A stretch of DNA of 64,000 nt from Brevibacterium permense (lineage in GTDB: Bacteria; Actinomycetota; Actinomycetes; Actinomycetales; Brevibacteriaceae). Position 1 is the first letter of the stretch. Each line of letters opens with the position of its first letter. Below the pieces are notes generated by a model. The model searched no databases, was not told the DNA's origin, and saw only the letters and a program-made list of their open reading frames with translations. Positions 1-8,149 of the stretch are shown piece after piece. The position numbers and the translations under genes are program-made. The DNA is taken from positions 1-64,000 of the forward strand of contig NZ_QYCP01000080.1 in the NCBI RefSeq assembly GCF_025506275.1, written 5' to 3'.

Positions 1-23
1 CCCCTATCCCCACCCCCTAATTG

Positions 24-79
24 CTACCTGACGGCGGCCCAGCAACCTCGCGCGAGGTTGCTGGGCCGCCGTCAGGTAG
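24..79. terminator. Perfect 56-bp palindrome, probable terminator of an upstream gene
   Basis: Two 28-nt arms are perfectly complementary with no spacer (centre between 51 and 52; outermost pair C24-G79). It lies immediately before the metallophosphoesterase start at 106, so it most likely ends transcription from a gene to the left of the window. There is no T-tract. A protein-binding role cannot be excluded. Confidence 0.55.
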
Positions 80-105
80 TTCTGGGAGCGGATAGAGTTG
101 GGGGA

Positions 106-1053
106 ATGAAGAAGCGCGCTCTCCTCGTCGGTGCTCTTGCCGCCCCTACGGCCGCCGGAATCTGGGGTGCGGTCATCGAACCGCACCTCTTCGCCATCCG
201 CCGCCACACCCTGCCGATCCTGCCTGCCGGAGCCGAATCCATCCGGATCCTCCACGTCGCCGACCTGCACCTGGCGCCCTGGCAGAAGCACCGTGCCTGC
301 TGGGTCAAAGCGCTCACCCGGCTCGAACCGGACGTCGTCGTCAACACCGGTGACAACCTCTCGGCCGATATCGTTCCCGACGTCCTCGCCGTCTTCTCCG
401 GTCTGCTCGACACACCCGGTGTCTTCGTCCTGGGGTCAAATGACTTCTTCTCGCCGCAGGCGAAGAATCCCGCAAAATATCTGCGCTCGCCGTCCCAGGT
501 CAAACACCGAGTGAACCCCGATCTCGACGTCAAGGCCCTCGTCCGCGGATTCGAAGAACCGACATCCCCGTCGGGCTCGACGGCCGGCGGTCAGGGATGG
601 CATTTCCTCGACAACACCGAGGCGACCCTGACGATCAAGGGCACCCGGATCCACTTCTCCGGGCTCGGCGACGCCCATATCGACCGCGACCGGATCCGTT
701 GGAGTGGGGGAGCGCCCGGCAAGGGCGTGCTTGAGCATCCGCGGTTCGATTCCGAGGCCGGCCTCAAAGTGGGCGTGACACACGCCCCGTATTCGCGGAC
801 CTTGGAGGCGTTCGCCTCGGCGGGGGCGGACCTCATCATGGCCGGACACACTCACGGGGGACAGATCCGCGTACCCTTCTGGGGTGCGCCGGTGACGAAC
901 TGCGACCTCGATCGGACACGCGCGCGCGGAGTCTTTCCGTACCGGAAGAGCCTCGTCGCCATCTCCGCCGGTCTCGGATTCTCACCGTACTCACCAGTGC
1001 GTTTCGCCTGCCGACCCGAAGTCAGCGTCTTGGAACTCGTCGCAATGGCCTAA
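106..1053 (+). CDS. Calcineurin-like metallophosphoesterase, membrane-anchored (YkuE-type)
   Basis: A 315-aa predicted phosphoesterase of the calcineurin-like superfamily, with a hydrophobic N-terminal stretch (about residues 4-20) that should anchor it in the membrane with the catalytic domain outside or at the membrane face. The metal-binding blocks are visible in order: DLHL near residue 50, NTGDN near 78, GSND near 107 (in place of the usual GNHD/E) and the C-terminal GHTHGGQ near 246-252. I chose ATG 106 rather than an earlier in-frame codon inside the palindrome because a GGGGG Shine-Dalgarno precedes it. The gene sits just upstream of a bifunctional penicillin-binding protein, as Rv3683 sits beside ponA2 in M. 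tuberculosis. The substrate is unknown; lipid-linked or envelope phosphoesters are plausible from family knowledge only. Confidence 0.85.
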   Translation: MKKRALLVGALAAPTAAGIWGAVIEPHLFAIRRHTLPILPAGAESIRILHVADLHLAPWQKHRACWVKALTRLEPDVVVNTGDNLSADIVPDVLAVFSGLLDTPGVFVLGSNDFFSPQAKNPAKYLRSPSQVKHRVNPDLDVKALVRGFEEPTSPSGSTAGGQGWHFLDNTEATLTIKGTRIHFSGLGDAHIDRDRIRWSGGAPGKGVLEHPRFDSEAGLKVGVTHAPYSRTLEAFASAGADLIMAGHTHGGQIRVPFWGAPVTNCDLDRTRARGVFPYRKSLVAISAGLGFSPYSPVRFACRPEVSVLELVAMA

Positions 1054-1108
1054 CCCGTTCAGCGGTTTCTGAAGATTTGCACAAGGCAAATTCGTTAAAC
1101 TTGCTACC

Positions 1109-3469
1109 ATGGTGTCTCCTGAGTCAAACGCCCCACTCACAAAAATGGGCGCGTTCATGCAGTTCGTGGCCGTCAGCGCAGTGGCGGGAATCGTCGCTGC
1201 CGGTCTGGCCATTCCCGGAGTCGGTGTCGCAACAGCCAGTGCGAACAGCGCTGTCGAGATCTTCGATTCACTCCCCGCGACCTTGGAGATCAAGGATCTC
1301 GGTGAGAAGTCGACGATGCTTGCCTCCGACGGGTCCGAGCTTGCGGAGTTCTACTGGCAGAACCGCCAGGAGGTCCCGCTGGATAAGATCTCGAAGGATA
1401 TGCAGAATGCGACGATCGCCGTCGAGGACTACCGGTACTTCGAACACGGCGGCGTCGACATCGAGGGCATCGCTCGTGCAGCGGTGCACAATATGGTGTC
1501 CTCGACGACTCAGGGCGGATCGACGCTGACCCAGCAGTACGTGAAGAACGTGCTGGCAGAGAACGCGCATGCCGAGGAGGACTCCGAAGGTGTGGCTGCG
1601 GCGAAGGAGTCCGAGGGCACCGCCGGCTATGCGCGTAAGCTGCGCGAAGCCAAACTCGCTGTCGCGGTTGAGAAGAAATACGACAAGAAGGAAATCCTCA
1701 ACCGCTACATGAACATCAACAACTACTCGGGATCCCCGAACGTCTACGGCGTCGAAGCCGCCGCCTACCGGTACTGGGGCATCCACGCGAAGGATCTCAA
1801 CATCCAGCAGTCGGCGATGCTCGCCGGAATCGTTCAGAACCCCTCGGCGTTCAACCCGCAGCGGTTCCCCGACCAGGTGCTCAAGCGTCGCAACACCGTG
1901 CTCGGGCAGATGCTCAAGTACGACCACATCACGCAGAAGGAATACGACAAGGCGGTCAAGACCGACCTCGACCTCGACCTGCATGAGACTCCGAACGGCT
2001 GTTCGGCAGCCAAGAGCAAGGCAGAATTCTTCTGCAACTATGTTCAGAACGTCATCATGAATGATGACACCTTCGGCGACACGGCTGACGAACGCCTGGC
2101 CTTCCTCCAACGTGGCGGTCTGAAGATCAAGACGAGCCTCAATCCCGATATCCAGAAGATCGCGGACAAAGAGATCAAGAAGCGTGTCCCCGTCGGCGAC
2201 CCCTCCGGCGCCGGACACGCTCTGGTGACGATCGAACCTGGAACCGGTGAAGTCATCGCTATGGCCGAGAACCGCGAATACACCGCGGGAGAGGTCAAGA
2301 AGAAGGACAAGAACAAGAAGACCTCGATCAACTACACCGTCGACAAGAAACACAACGGCGGCGGTGGCTTCCAGGTCGGTTCGACGTGGAAGCCTTTCGT
2401 CCTGACGGCATGGCTGAAGGAAGGCAAGAGCCTCAACACCACCGTCAATGCGACGAAGCGTAACTTCCCTGCCAGCTCCTGGAAGTACGAGGGCTGTCCG
2501 AATATGGGCGGAGACTGGGACCCGAACAACGCCGGCGACGGTGAAGGCAAGGGTTCGATGACCGCGCTGGAGGCGACGAAGAAGTCCGTCAACACGGGCT
2601 ACGCGGCGATGGGCAACCAACTGAACATGTGTGACGTCATGGACACCGCGATGGACCTCGGCATCCGCTATGGCAGCGGAGAGGCGCTCGACTTCAAGGA
2701 CAAGTCCGGCTTCATCCAAGCCCTGTCACCGTCGTCGATTCTCGGTACGACGGAGACCACGCCGATCGCCATGGCTGCGGCGTTCGCTACCTTCGCGAAC
2801 GAAGGCGAATTCTGCGGACCGAAGCCGATCACCGAGATCAAGGACCGCAAGGGCGAGAAGCTCGACCTGCCTGGCGAAGGCTGCAAGCGAGTGCTCGACA
2901 AGGAAGTGGCCAAGGGCGTCGCCTACGCGCTGACTCAGACGTTCAACGGCGGTACGACGAGCTCGCTGAAGATCGGAGTGCCGGCAGGCGCCAAGACCGG
3001 TACGACGAACTTCGAGGTCGGTCACACCTGGCTGCTCGGGTTCACCAAGACGCTGTCGACTGCGGTCTGGACCGGTGATCCGGGGGGCACTCGCGACTGG
3101 CGTACCAACGGCGCCGGCGCCGTCAGAGGCCACATCTACGGTGCGACCATCTCCGGTAAGACCTGGCAGGCATACATGAGCCAAGCGGTCAGGGAAACCA
3201 AGGGCAATACCGGGTTCCCGAAGCCCAGCAGCAAGTACTTCTCCGGCGGCGGCTCCGGCGGTGGCGGCGGTTCGTCCACCGGCGGCCGCGGTGGAGGCGG
3301 CGGTGGCGGCACTGGCGGCGGTGGCGGTGGCGGAAGCCACGGCAACGGCGGTGGTGGCACCGGTGGCGGCGGCAACGGCGGCGGTGGAGGCGGCAACTCC
3401 GGAAACAACGGAGGCGGCGGAAACGGCGGCAGCGACGGCGGCGAGGCTCCTGGCCTCGGCGGCAACTGA
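1109..3469 (+). CDS. ponA: Bifunctional penicillin-binding protein (GT51 transglycosylase / transpeptidase)
   Basis: A 786-aa class A PBP that polymerises and cross-links peptidoglycan outside the membrane. An N-terminal membrane segment lies at about residues 12-35. The GT51 domain carries VEDYRYFEHGG with the catalytic Glu near 106, followed by GGSTLTQQ. The transpeptidase domain has SxxK (STWK, Ser425), SVN (KSVNTGY) and KTG (AKTGTTN, Lys629). Residues from about 712 to the end are almost pure glycine with Ser/Asn. There is no PASTA domain, unlike M. tuberculosis PonA2 at the syntenic place. Start ATG 1109 lies 7 nt after a TAAACT hexamer (1096-1101) with no Shine-Dalgarno, so a leaderless message is likely; GTG 1112 is an alternative. 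A terminator follows at 3526. Confidence 0.95.
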   Translation: MVSPESNAPLTKMGAFMQFVAVSAVAGIVAAGLAIPGVGVATASANSAVEIFDSLPATLEIKDLGEKSTMLASDGSELAEFYWQNRQEVPLDKISKDMQNATIAVEDYRYFEHGGVDIEGIARAAVHNMVSSTTQGGSTLTQQYVKNVLAENAHAEEDSEGVAAAKESEGTAGYARKLREAKLAVAVEKKYDKKEILNRYMNINNYSGSPNVYGVEAAAYRYWGIHAKDLNIQQSAMLAGIVQNPSAFNPQRFPDQVLKRRNTVLGQMLKYDHITQKEYDKAVKTDLDLDLHETPNGCSAAKSKAEFFCNYVQNVIMNDDTFGDTADERLAFLQRGGLKIKTSLNPDIQKIADKEIKKRVPVGDPSGAGHALVTIEPGTGEVIAMAENREYTAGEVKKKDKNKKTSINYTVDKKHNGGGGFQVGSTWKPFVLTAWLKEGKSLNTTVNATKRNFPASSWKYEGCPNMGGDWDPNNAGDGEGKGSMTALEATKKSVNTGYAAMGNQLNMCDVMDTAMDLGIRYGSGEALDFKDKSGFIQALSPSSILGTTETTPIAMAAAFATFANEGEFCGPKPITEIKDRKGEKLDLPGEGCKRVLDKEVAKGVAYALTQTFNGGTTSSLKIGVPAGAKTGTTNFEVGHTWLLGFTKTLSTAVWTGDPGGTRDWRTNGAGAVRGHIYGATISGKTWQAYMSQAVRETKGNTGFPKPSSKYFSGGGSGGGGGSSTGGRGGGGGGGTGGGGGGGSHGNGGGGTGGGGNGGGGGGNSGNNGGGGNGGSDGGEAPGLGGN

Positions 3470-3525
3470 GCCGATGAGATGCCGGTCGTGACCGGCCGCT
3501 AGAACCCGCCGGAGAACGTCCCGGT

Positions 3526-3558
3526 GAAGGCGGGGAGGACCAGGTCCTCCCCGCCTTC
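3526..3558. terminator. Palindromic terminator after the PBP gene
   Basis: Perfect 16-bp arms (3526-3541 and 3543-3558) around a single central A. A smaller hairpin with 7-bp arms is at 3481-3496. It separates the PBP gene from the DUF4177 operon and has no strong T-tract. Confidence 0.65.
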
Positions 3559-3748
3559 GCTGTCTGACTTTCGCAGGTGTCGCCGCAGCGAAACAGCTGT
3601 GACCGCCGCCCACGGAACACGGGTGCCCAGCGTGCCCAGTCTGGGCTAGTGTGGGGAACGGACCAGCGTCGTCGACCGCACCAGGAAAGCCTGGTCATAC
3701 CGGATCACCCGGACTGCCTCGGCGCCGCACCAACAACTGAGGAGAACC

Positions 3749-3904
3749 ATGACCAAGTGGGAATACGTCACCGTGCCGCTCATCGTCCACGCGACTAAGC
3801 AGATCCTCGACCAGTGGGGCGAGGACGGATACGAACTCGTGCAGGTCGTCCCGGGTCCCGACAACAACGGACTCGTGGCCTACCTCAAACGCCCCAAAGA
3901 GTGA
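3749..3904 (+). CDS. DUF4177 small protein
   Basis: A 51-aa protein starting MTKWEYVTVPL and ending YLKRPKE. The pattern of a WEY start, a central WGEDGYELV block and a C-terminal LVAYLKRP strand is typical of DUF4177 proteins, whose biochemical role is unknown. The Shine-Dalgarno is GAGGAGAA immediately before ATG 3749. It stands 49 nt upstream of the RidA gene on the same strand and probably shares its transcript, matching the DUF4177-RidA-MBL order (Rv3678A, Rv3678c, Rv3677c) known in mycobacteria. Confidence 0.85.
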   Translation: MTKWEYVTVPLIVHATKQILDQWGEDGYELVQVVPGPDNNGLVAYLKRPKE

Positions 3905-3953
3905 GCTGAACCGGCCGGACCGTTGACACCCCACCCTCACCGAAAGAAGAACA

Positions 3954-4427
3954 ATGTCGAAAACCCTTGAGCGCCTTTCCGAACTCGGCCTCGAACTGCC
4001 CGAGATCGCCACTCCAGCCGGCGCCTACGTCCCCGCCCTGCGCACCGGGAACTACGTCTATACCTCGGGCCAGCTGCCCGTCGTCGACGGCAAGCTGCCA
4101 GCGACCGGTCACCTGGGCACGGACGTCGACCTCGACACCGGCTACCAGCTTGCACGCACCGCCGGGCTCAACGCTCTGGCCGCCATCGCCGGAGTCATCG
4201 GCGATCTCGACAAGATCGTGCGCGTCGTCAAGGTCACCGGCTTCGTCAACTCCGCCGACGACTTCACCCAGCAGCCGGCCGTCATCAACGGCGTGTCCGA
4301 GCTCTATGGCGAGATCTTCGGCGACCGTGGGCAGCACGCCCGCAGCGCGGTCGGCGTGAACACCCTGCCTCTGGGCACCCCCGTCGAGGTCGAAGTCATC
4401 GTCGAGGTCTCAGGCGATGCCGCTTAG
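3954..4427 (+). CDS. ridA: RidA/YjgF-like protein
   Basis: A 157-aa member of the RidA (YjgF/YER057c/UK114) superfamily. Family members that are true RidA hydrolyse reactive enamine/imine intermediates made by PLP enzymes. The N-terminal part (ALRTGNYVYTSGQLPV near residues 26-41) and the GYQLARTAGLNALAAI helix are characteristic. It is longer than classic RidA (about 130 aa) and belongs to the actinobacterial branch found beside the metallo-beta-lactamase gene, where deaminase activity has not been proven. A purine-rich GAAAGAAGA precedes ATG 3954. The 3' end overlaps the next gene by 11 nt, so translation is probably coupled. Confidence 0.85.
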   Translation: MSKTLERLSELGLELPEIATPAGAYVPALRTGNYVYTSGQLPVVDGKLPATGHLGTDVDLDTGYQLARTAGLNALAAIAGVIGDLDKIVRVVKVTGFVNSADDFTQQPAVINGVSELYGEIFGDRGQHARSAVGVNTLPLGTPVEVEVIVEVSGDAA

Positions 4428-5388
4428 CGGACGCACTCTTCCCGTCTCGTCGGAGCTGCGGTGGCTGCTTGACCACTGGCAGTCCGACGGACGGTGGCCC
4501 GTCCCGGAGGCCCCGCGCCCCACCTCGGCGATCGTGCTGATCCGGGACTCCGCGGACGGGCTGGAACTCTTCATCACCCGGCAACTCGACGCCCGCGGCG
4601 TCGAAGACCGCAACCGGTGGGCATTTCCCACCAGCAGCCTGCGCCCGGGTGATGTGCGGAAGCTGCCTCTTGCCGGATGGAATTCTGCCCGGTGCGCCCG
4701 TGCGCTGAGCATCGAGAACAAATCCCGCGCCCTCCACCACTTCTCCGCGGCCGCCCGCATCACCTTCGCCGCCACCGGAATCCTGCTCGCCGAGGATGTC
4801 GACCGGGAGATCGTGGCCACACCGCAGACGGACTGGAACACCACCCGATCGAGGCTGTTCTCGAACGAAGTGTCCTGGTCACAGGTCCTACGCGACCGAG
4901 ACCTGCGGTTGCGTCCCGACCTGTGCAAACCGTGGCTGCGCTGGATCAACACCCCCACCCAGCTGCACCGGTTCGACACCACCTACTTCATTGCCACCGT
5001 GCCCTTCGGCCAGGACGTCGACTTCCTGTCACCGAACGAGACCTCCGCCGGATGGAAACGCCCCGACCAGATCATCGCCGAGGTGGGAGGAGACCCTGAC
5101 CGCATCGGCGCGGCCGCCCGCATCATCGTCGAGAGCCTCGCCGAGGTCCCGACCGTGGGCGCGGCCATGGCGCAGATCCGCAACGTCCACCCGCTGCGTC
5201 CGGAGATCGTCGATGACGACGGCGACTGGAAGGTCGTCATCCACACTGGCAAGGACCCCCACAGCAAGGGCAGCCTGCGCGACCGGGCCGTGGCCGTCGG
5301 CGAGACCGACAACGACCAGAGTCCCGGCTTCCTGACATTCAGCGGTGACGATGACGAAACGACAGACGAGGAGAACGACGACTCATGA
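4417..5388 (+). CDS. Degenerate Nudix-fold protein (probable pseudoenzyme)
   Basis: A 323-aa Nudix-superfamily protein by fold signature: an N-terminal TSAIVLIRDS strand and a WAFPTSSLRPGD segment where FPGG-like sequence is expected. The helix that should be the Nudix box reads AARITFAATGILL (Arg114 to Leu124). Related proteins have R-E-x-F-E-E-x-G there, so all three catalytic glutamates are replaced (Ile115, Ala118, Ala119). Hydrolase activity by the normal Mg-dependent mechanism is therefore unlikely. The C-terminal 25 residues are acidic and probably disordered (ending TDEENDDS). It overlaps ridA by 11 nt and the next gene by 4 nt (ATGA), so it is firmly part of this operon. A structural or ligand-binding role is possible; none is established. 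Confidence 0.75.
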   Translation: MPLSGRTLPVSSELRWLLDHWQSDGRWPVPEAPRPTSAIVLIRDSADGLELFITRQLDARGVEDRNRWAFPTSSLRPGDVRKLPLAGWNSARCARALSIENKSRALHHFSAAARITFAATGILLAEDVDREIVATPQTDWNTTRSRLFSNEVSWSQVLRDRDLRLRPDLCKPWLRWINTPTQLHRFDTTYFIATVPFGQDVDFLSPNETSAGWKRPDQIIAEVGGDPDRIGAAARIIVESLAEVPTVGAAMAQIRNVHPLRPEIVDDDGDWKVVIHTGKDPHSKGSLRDRAVAVGETDNDQSPGFLTFSGDDDETTDEENDDS

Positions 5389-6149
5389 GAATCCGTGCGA
5401 ACAACCCCGGCCCGATGACCCTGACGGGTACGAACACCTACGTGCTCACCAGCCAGGATGACACGTCCGCGGTTGTCATCGATCCGGGCCCGGAGATGGC
5501 CGATCATCGTGAAGCCTTCCTCGCCGAGGTGGCCGACCGTGATCTGGCGGCGATCGTTCTCACCCACCAGCACGCCGACCATTCCGAGATGCTCGGAAGC
5601 ATCGAGCAGTGGGCCCCCGAGGTTCCCGTCTATGCTGTGCTCGAGCGATTCGCCCGTCACACGGATCCGGTCAGCGACGGCGACGAGATTGCCTTCGGTG
5701 GCACTCCGGCCGACGTGCTGCGCGTCGTAGCCACCCCCGGACACACGAGCGACAGCATCAGCCTCATCCACTCGGGAGCCCTCTACAGCGGCGATACGAT
5801 CCTGGGGGAGGGGACGACGATCGTCACCCACCCGGAAGGCTCCCTGGGCGACTATCTGAACTCCCTCGACCGATTGAAGGAGCTGCTCGACGCAGGGGAG
5901 TTTGCCATCATCGAGCCGGCCCACGGTGAGCGCATCGACGCCCCCGCCGAGGTGATCGACTACTACCGTTCCCACCGACTCGAACGCATCGAGCAGGTCA
6001 AAGCGGCATTGGAGCAGGGGGCGAAGACGGCCTCAGAGGTATGCGACATCGTCTATCACGACGTCGACTCCAGCGTGCGGACGGCGGCCGAGCAGATCGT
6101 CAAGGCTCAGCTGGCCTACCTCGACGCCTTGCCCGCCGCCGACGCCTGA
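5385..6149 (+). CDS. Metallo-beta-lactamase-fold hydrolase (LACTB2/Rv3677c-like)
   Basis: A 254-aa MBL-fold hydrolase. The metal-binding motif THQHADH is present near residues 65-71, with further ligand histidines in ATPGHTSDS near 118 and in the PAHGER block near 180. The C-terminal half carries the winged-helix-like tail (YYRSHRLERIEQVKAAL) typical of the LACTB2-type branch, some of whose members are RNases or thioester hydrolases. The substrate here is unknown. It starts inside the Nudix stop (ATGA overlap), and the operon ends here with a palindrome 100 nt downstream. glxR converges from the other side, as crp does in M. tuberculosis. Confidence 0.85.
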   Translation: MRIRANNPGPMTLTGTNTYVLTSQDDTSAVVIDPGPEMADHREAFLAEVADRDLAAIVLTHQHADHSEMLGSIEQWAPEVPVYAVLERFARHTDPVSDGDEIAFGGTPADVLRVVATPGHTSDSISLIHSGALYSGDTILGEGTTIVTHPEGSLGDYLNSLDRLKELLDAGEFAIIEPAHGERIDAPAEVIDYYRSHRLERIEQVKAALEQGAKTASEVCDIVYHDVDSSVRTAAEQIVKAQLAYLDALPAADA

Positions 6150-6248
6150 GTCCCGTTGCTGACGCCGGAGCTGCAGGCGCCTTGAGCGCCCTGCGGCGGC
6201 GCCTGGTGCGCGACGTCTTCGCTCTAGCTGGATGACACACCACTCACG

Positions 6249-6306
6249 ACTCGGATTCTGATCCAGTCATCGAGTTTGAACTCGATGACTGGATCAGAAC
6301 CCGAGT
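6249..6306. terminator. Long near-perfect palindrome between convergent genes
   Basis: 28-nt arms with one mismatch (A6255/C6300) and a 2-nt centre (6277-6278). It lies in the 301-base gap between the convergent MBL and glxR genes and is best read as a bidirectional terminator. I see no ORF in the gap. Confidence 0.6.
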
Positions 6307-6383
6307 ACGAAGGCTCCCACACCTGACGCGACAGCCCCTGAGACGGCGAGCACTGGCCGCGTCGCACACCTGCCCCGGCCAGG

Positions 6384-6418
6384 ACGAACGCCCCAGCCGA
6401 ATCGGCTGGGGCGTTCGT
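6384..6418. terminator. Palindromic terminator downstream of glxR
   Basis: 17-bp perfect arms (6384-6400 and 6402-6418) around a single A, 33 nt past the glxR stop. It is the likely end of the minus-strand glxR transcript. Confidence 0.6.
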
Positions 6419-6450
6419 GCGCTGTGGCGGTTTGGAAGCCGCGAGGAGGA

Positions 6451-7128
6451 TCAGCGGGCGCGGTTGCGCATGCGGTCCATGTCGAGGATGACGACGGAGC
6501 GGGCCTCGAGACGGATGAAGCCGCGGGCGGCGAAGTCGGCTAGTGCCTTGTTCACGGTCTCACGAGAGGCACCGACGAGCTGAGCCAGCTCTTCCTGAGT
6601 GAGGTCGTGAGCGACGAGCACACCGTCGGGAGCCGGCTTCGAGAAACGGGCGGCGAGGTCGAGCAGAGCTTTGGCGACACGGCCGGGCACATCGGAGAAG
6701 ACGAGGTCGCCGACGGTCTCGTTGGTGCGACGCAGACGCTGGGCGAGAGCCTTGAGCAGGTTCATCGCGGCCTGCGGGCGCTCGTGGAGCCAAGTGGTGA
6801 GGTCCTCGTGCTTGAGGCTGAGCAGCTCCGACTGGGAGACGGCGGTGACAGAGGTCGAACGTGGGCCCGGATCGAAGAGGCTGAGCTCACCGATGATCTC
6901 GCCGGGACCGACCACGGACAGCAGGTTCTCACGGCCGTCGGAGGACTCACGGCCGATCTTGAGCTTGCCCGAGGAGACGATGTAGAGCTCGTCACCGGCA
7001 TCGCCCTCATGGAAGAGCACGGTTCCCCGACGGAGACTCCGCGGGTTCATGAACTTCATCAATGCACTGGTGGCTTCATCGTCCAGACCTGCGAAGAGCG
7101 TCGCGCCCCGCACCACTTCAATATCCAC
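6451..7128 (-). CDS. glxR: GlxR/Crp-type cAMP-responsive transcriptional regulator
   Basis: A 225-aa CRP/FNR-family regulator, the global carbon regulator of actinobacteria (GlxR in Corynebacterium, Crp/Rv3676 in mycobacteria). The N-terminal cyclic-nucleotide domain shows GDELYIVSSG and the phosphate-binding cassette GELSLFDPGPRSTSVTA. The C-terminal winged helix has the recognition helix in LAQLVGASRETVNKAL. An in-frame ATG lies 30 nt upstream (7158), but I chose GTG 7128 because AAGGAGGA sits at ideal spacing before it and the protein then begins MDIEVVRGA, matching the family. An 11-bp palindrome (7144-7154) lies just upstream of the Shine-Dalgarno; it does not have the GTG-N8-CAC spacing of a classic site. 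The gene stands alone. Confidence 0.93.
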   Translation of the reverse strand: MDIEVVRGATLFAGLDDEATSALMKFMNPRSLRRGTVLFHEGDAGDELYIVSSGKLKIGRESSDGRENLLSVVGPGEIIGELSLFDPGPRSTSVTAVSQSELLSLKHEDLTTWLHERPQAAMNLLKALAQRLRRTNETVGDLVFSDVPGRVAKALLDLAARFSKPAPDGVLVAHDLTQEELAQLVGASRETVNKALADFAARGFIRLEARSVVILDMDRMRNRAR

Positions 7129-7372
7129 TGGTTCCTCCTTGTCGTGATAATCACACACAAATCTACCTGGTCATCTGCATCGATACCAGCAAAGACGCGG
7201 GAGTGTGGCCCATCAGTATGAAAACCTCTCCCGCACCGCCCAACACGACTCCCGTCCACACCATTCCCGCAGACGGCCATCTCAGGGCGCGCAGATCCGG
7301 CGCACGGACATGATTTGCGGGTGTGACCGGCATGACTGCGGAATGACAGGGCACGGATTAGGATGGTGAGTC

Positions 7373-8149
7373 GTGTTGACTGTGGCAGAGAAGAGCGCGC
7401 GGAAGTTCGCGAAGGAGACCCCGCTGGGCCGGACCCGCCGGGCGCGGAAGATCCATCGCATCCTCGCCGAGGTGTATCCGAACGCGAAGTGCGAACTCGA
7501 CTTCGAGACTCCGTTCCAACTGCTCATCGCCACCGTCCTCTCTGCTCAGACCACCGATATCCGCGTCAACTCGGTCACCCCGGGCCTCTTCGCCGCTTTC
7601 CCCGACGCCCACGCCCTGGCCGTGGCCAATCTCATCGAGGTCGAGGAGCACATCCGCTCCACAGGGTTCTACCGGGCCAAGGCCCGCAACATCGTCAAGC
7701 TCGCGAACGAACTCGTCGATGAATACGACGGCGCGGTGCCGAATAAGCTGGACAAGCTCGTCAAGCTCGCCGGAGTCGGACGAAAGACCGCGAACGTCGT
7801 CCTCGGAAACGCCTTCGACACCCCCGGGCTGACCGTCGACACACATATGGGTCGGCTGGCCCGCCGCTTCGGCTGGACCGAGGAGACCGATCCGGTCAAA
7901 GCCGAACACGAGATCGCGGCGCTGTTCCCGAAGAAGGACCTCACCATGCTTTCGCATCGGGTGATCTTCCACGGCCGCCGCATCTGCCATTCCCGAAAAC
8001 CCGCATGTGGAGCCTGCCCCCTGACCGCGCTGTGCCCATCGTTCGGGATCGGGGAACTCGACCCGGACAAGGCACGTGCCATGCTCCGGTTCGAAATGGC
8101 GCCCTTGGCCACTCCCGCCGCGGAGGCTGTCCCTGAGGACGGACAGTGA
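7373..8149 (+). CDS. nth: Endonuclease III (DNA glycosylase/AP lyase)
   Basis: A 258-aa base-excision-repair enzyme that removes oxidised pyrimidines and nicks the abasic strand. The helix-hairpin-helix with catalytic lysine is GVGRKTANVVLG, the catalytic aspartate is in TVDTHMGRLARRFG, and the [4Fe-4S] ligands follow the C-x6-C-x2-C-x5-C spacing in CHSRKPACGACPLTALC. The GTG start at 7373 has no Shine-Dalgarno; a TAGGAT hexamer at 7359-7364 ends 8 nt before it, suggesting a leaderless or near-leaderless message. The C-terminal 30 residues after the cluster are an unconserved extension. The next gene overlaps by 4 nt (GTGA). In M. tuberculosis nth (Rv3674c) also precedes a CoA-type Nudix gene (Rv3672c). 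Confidence 0.93.
   Translation: MLTVAEKSARKFAKETPLGRTRRARKIHRILAEVYPNAKCELDFETPFQLLIATVLSAQTTDIRVNSVTPGLFAAFPDAHALAVANLIEVEEHIRSTGFYRAKARNIVKLANELVDEYDGAVPNKLDKLVKLAGVGRKTANVVLGNAFDTPGLTVDTHMGRLARRFGWTEETDPVKAEHEIAALFPKKDLTMLSHRVIFHGRRICHSRKPACGACPLTALCPSFGIGELDPDKARAMLRFEMAPLATPAAEAVPEDGQ

Noticed and set aside
1268-2719. 483-codon open frame on the minus strand inside the PBP gene
   Set aside because: Antisense shadow of a high-GC gene with strong PBP motifs on the plus strand; no start context or domain.
3189-3698. Arg-rich minus-strand frames opposite the glycine-rich PBP tail
   Set aside because: Translation of GGC/GGT repeats in other frames gives proline- or arginine-rich artefacts.
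7144-7154. GTGATAATCAC palindrome upstream of glxR as a GlxR autoregulatory site
   Set aside because: Spacing between half-sites is three bases short of the GTG-N8-CAC consensus, so I did not call it.
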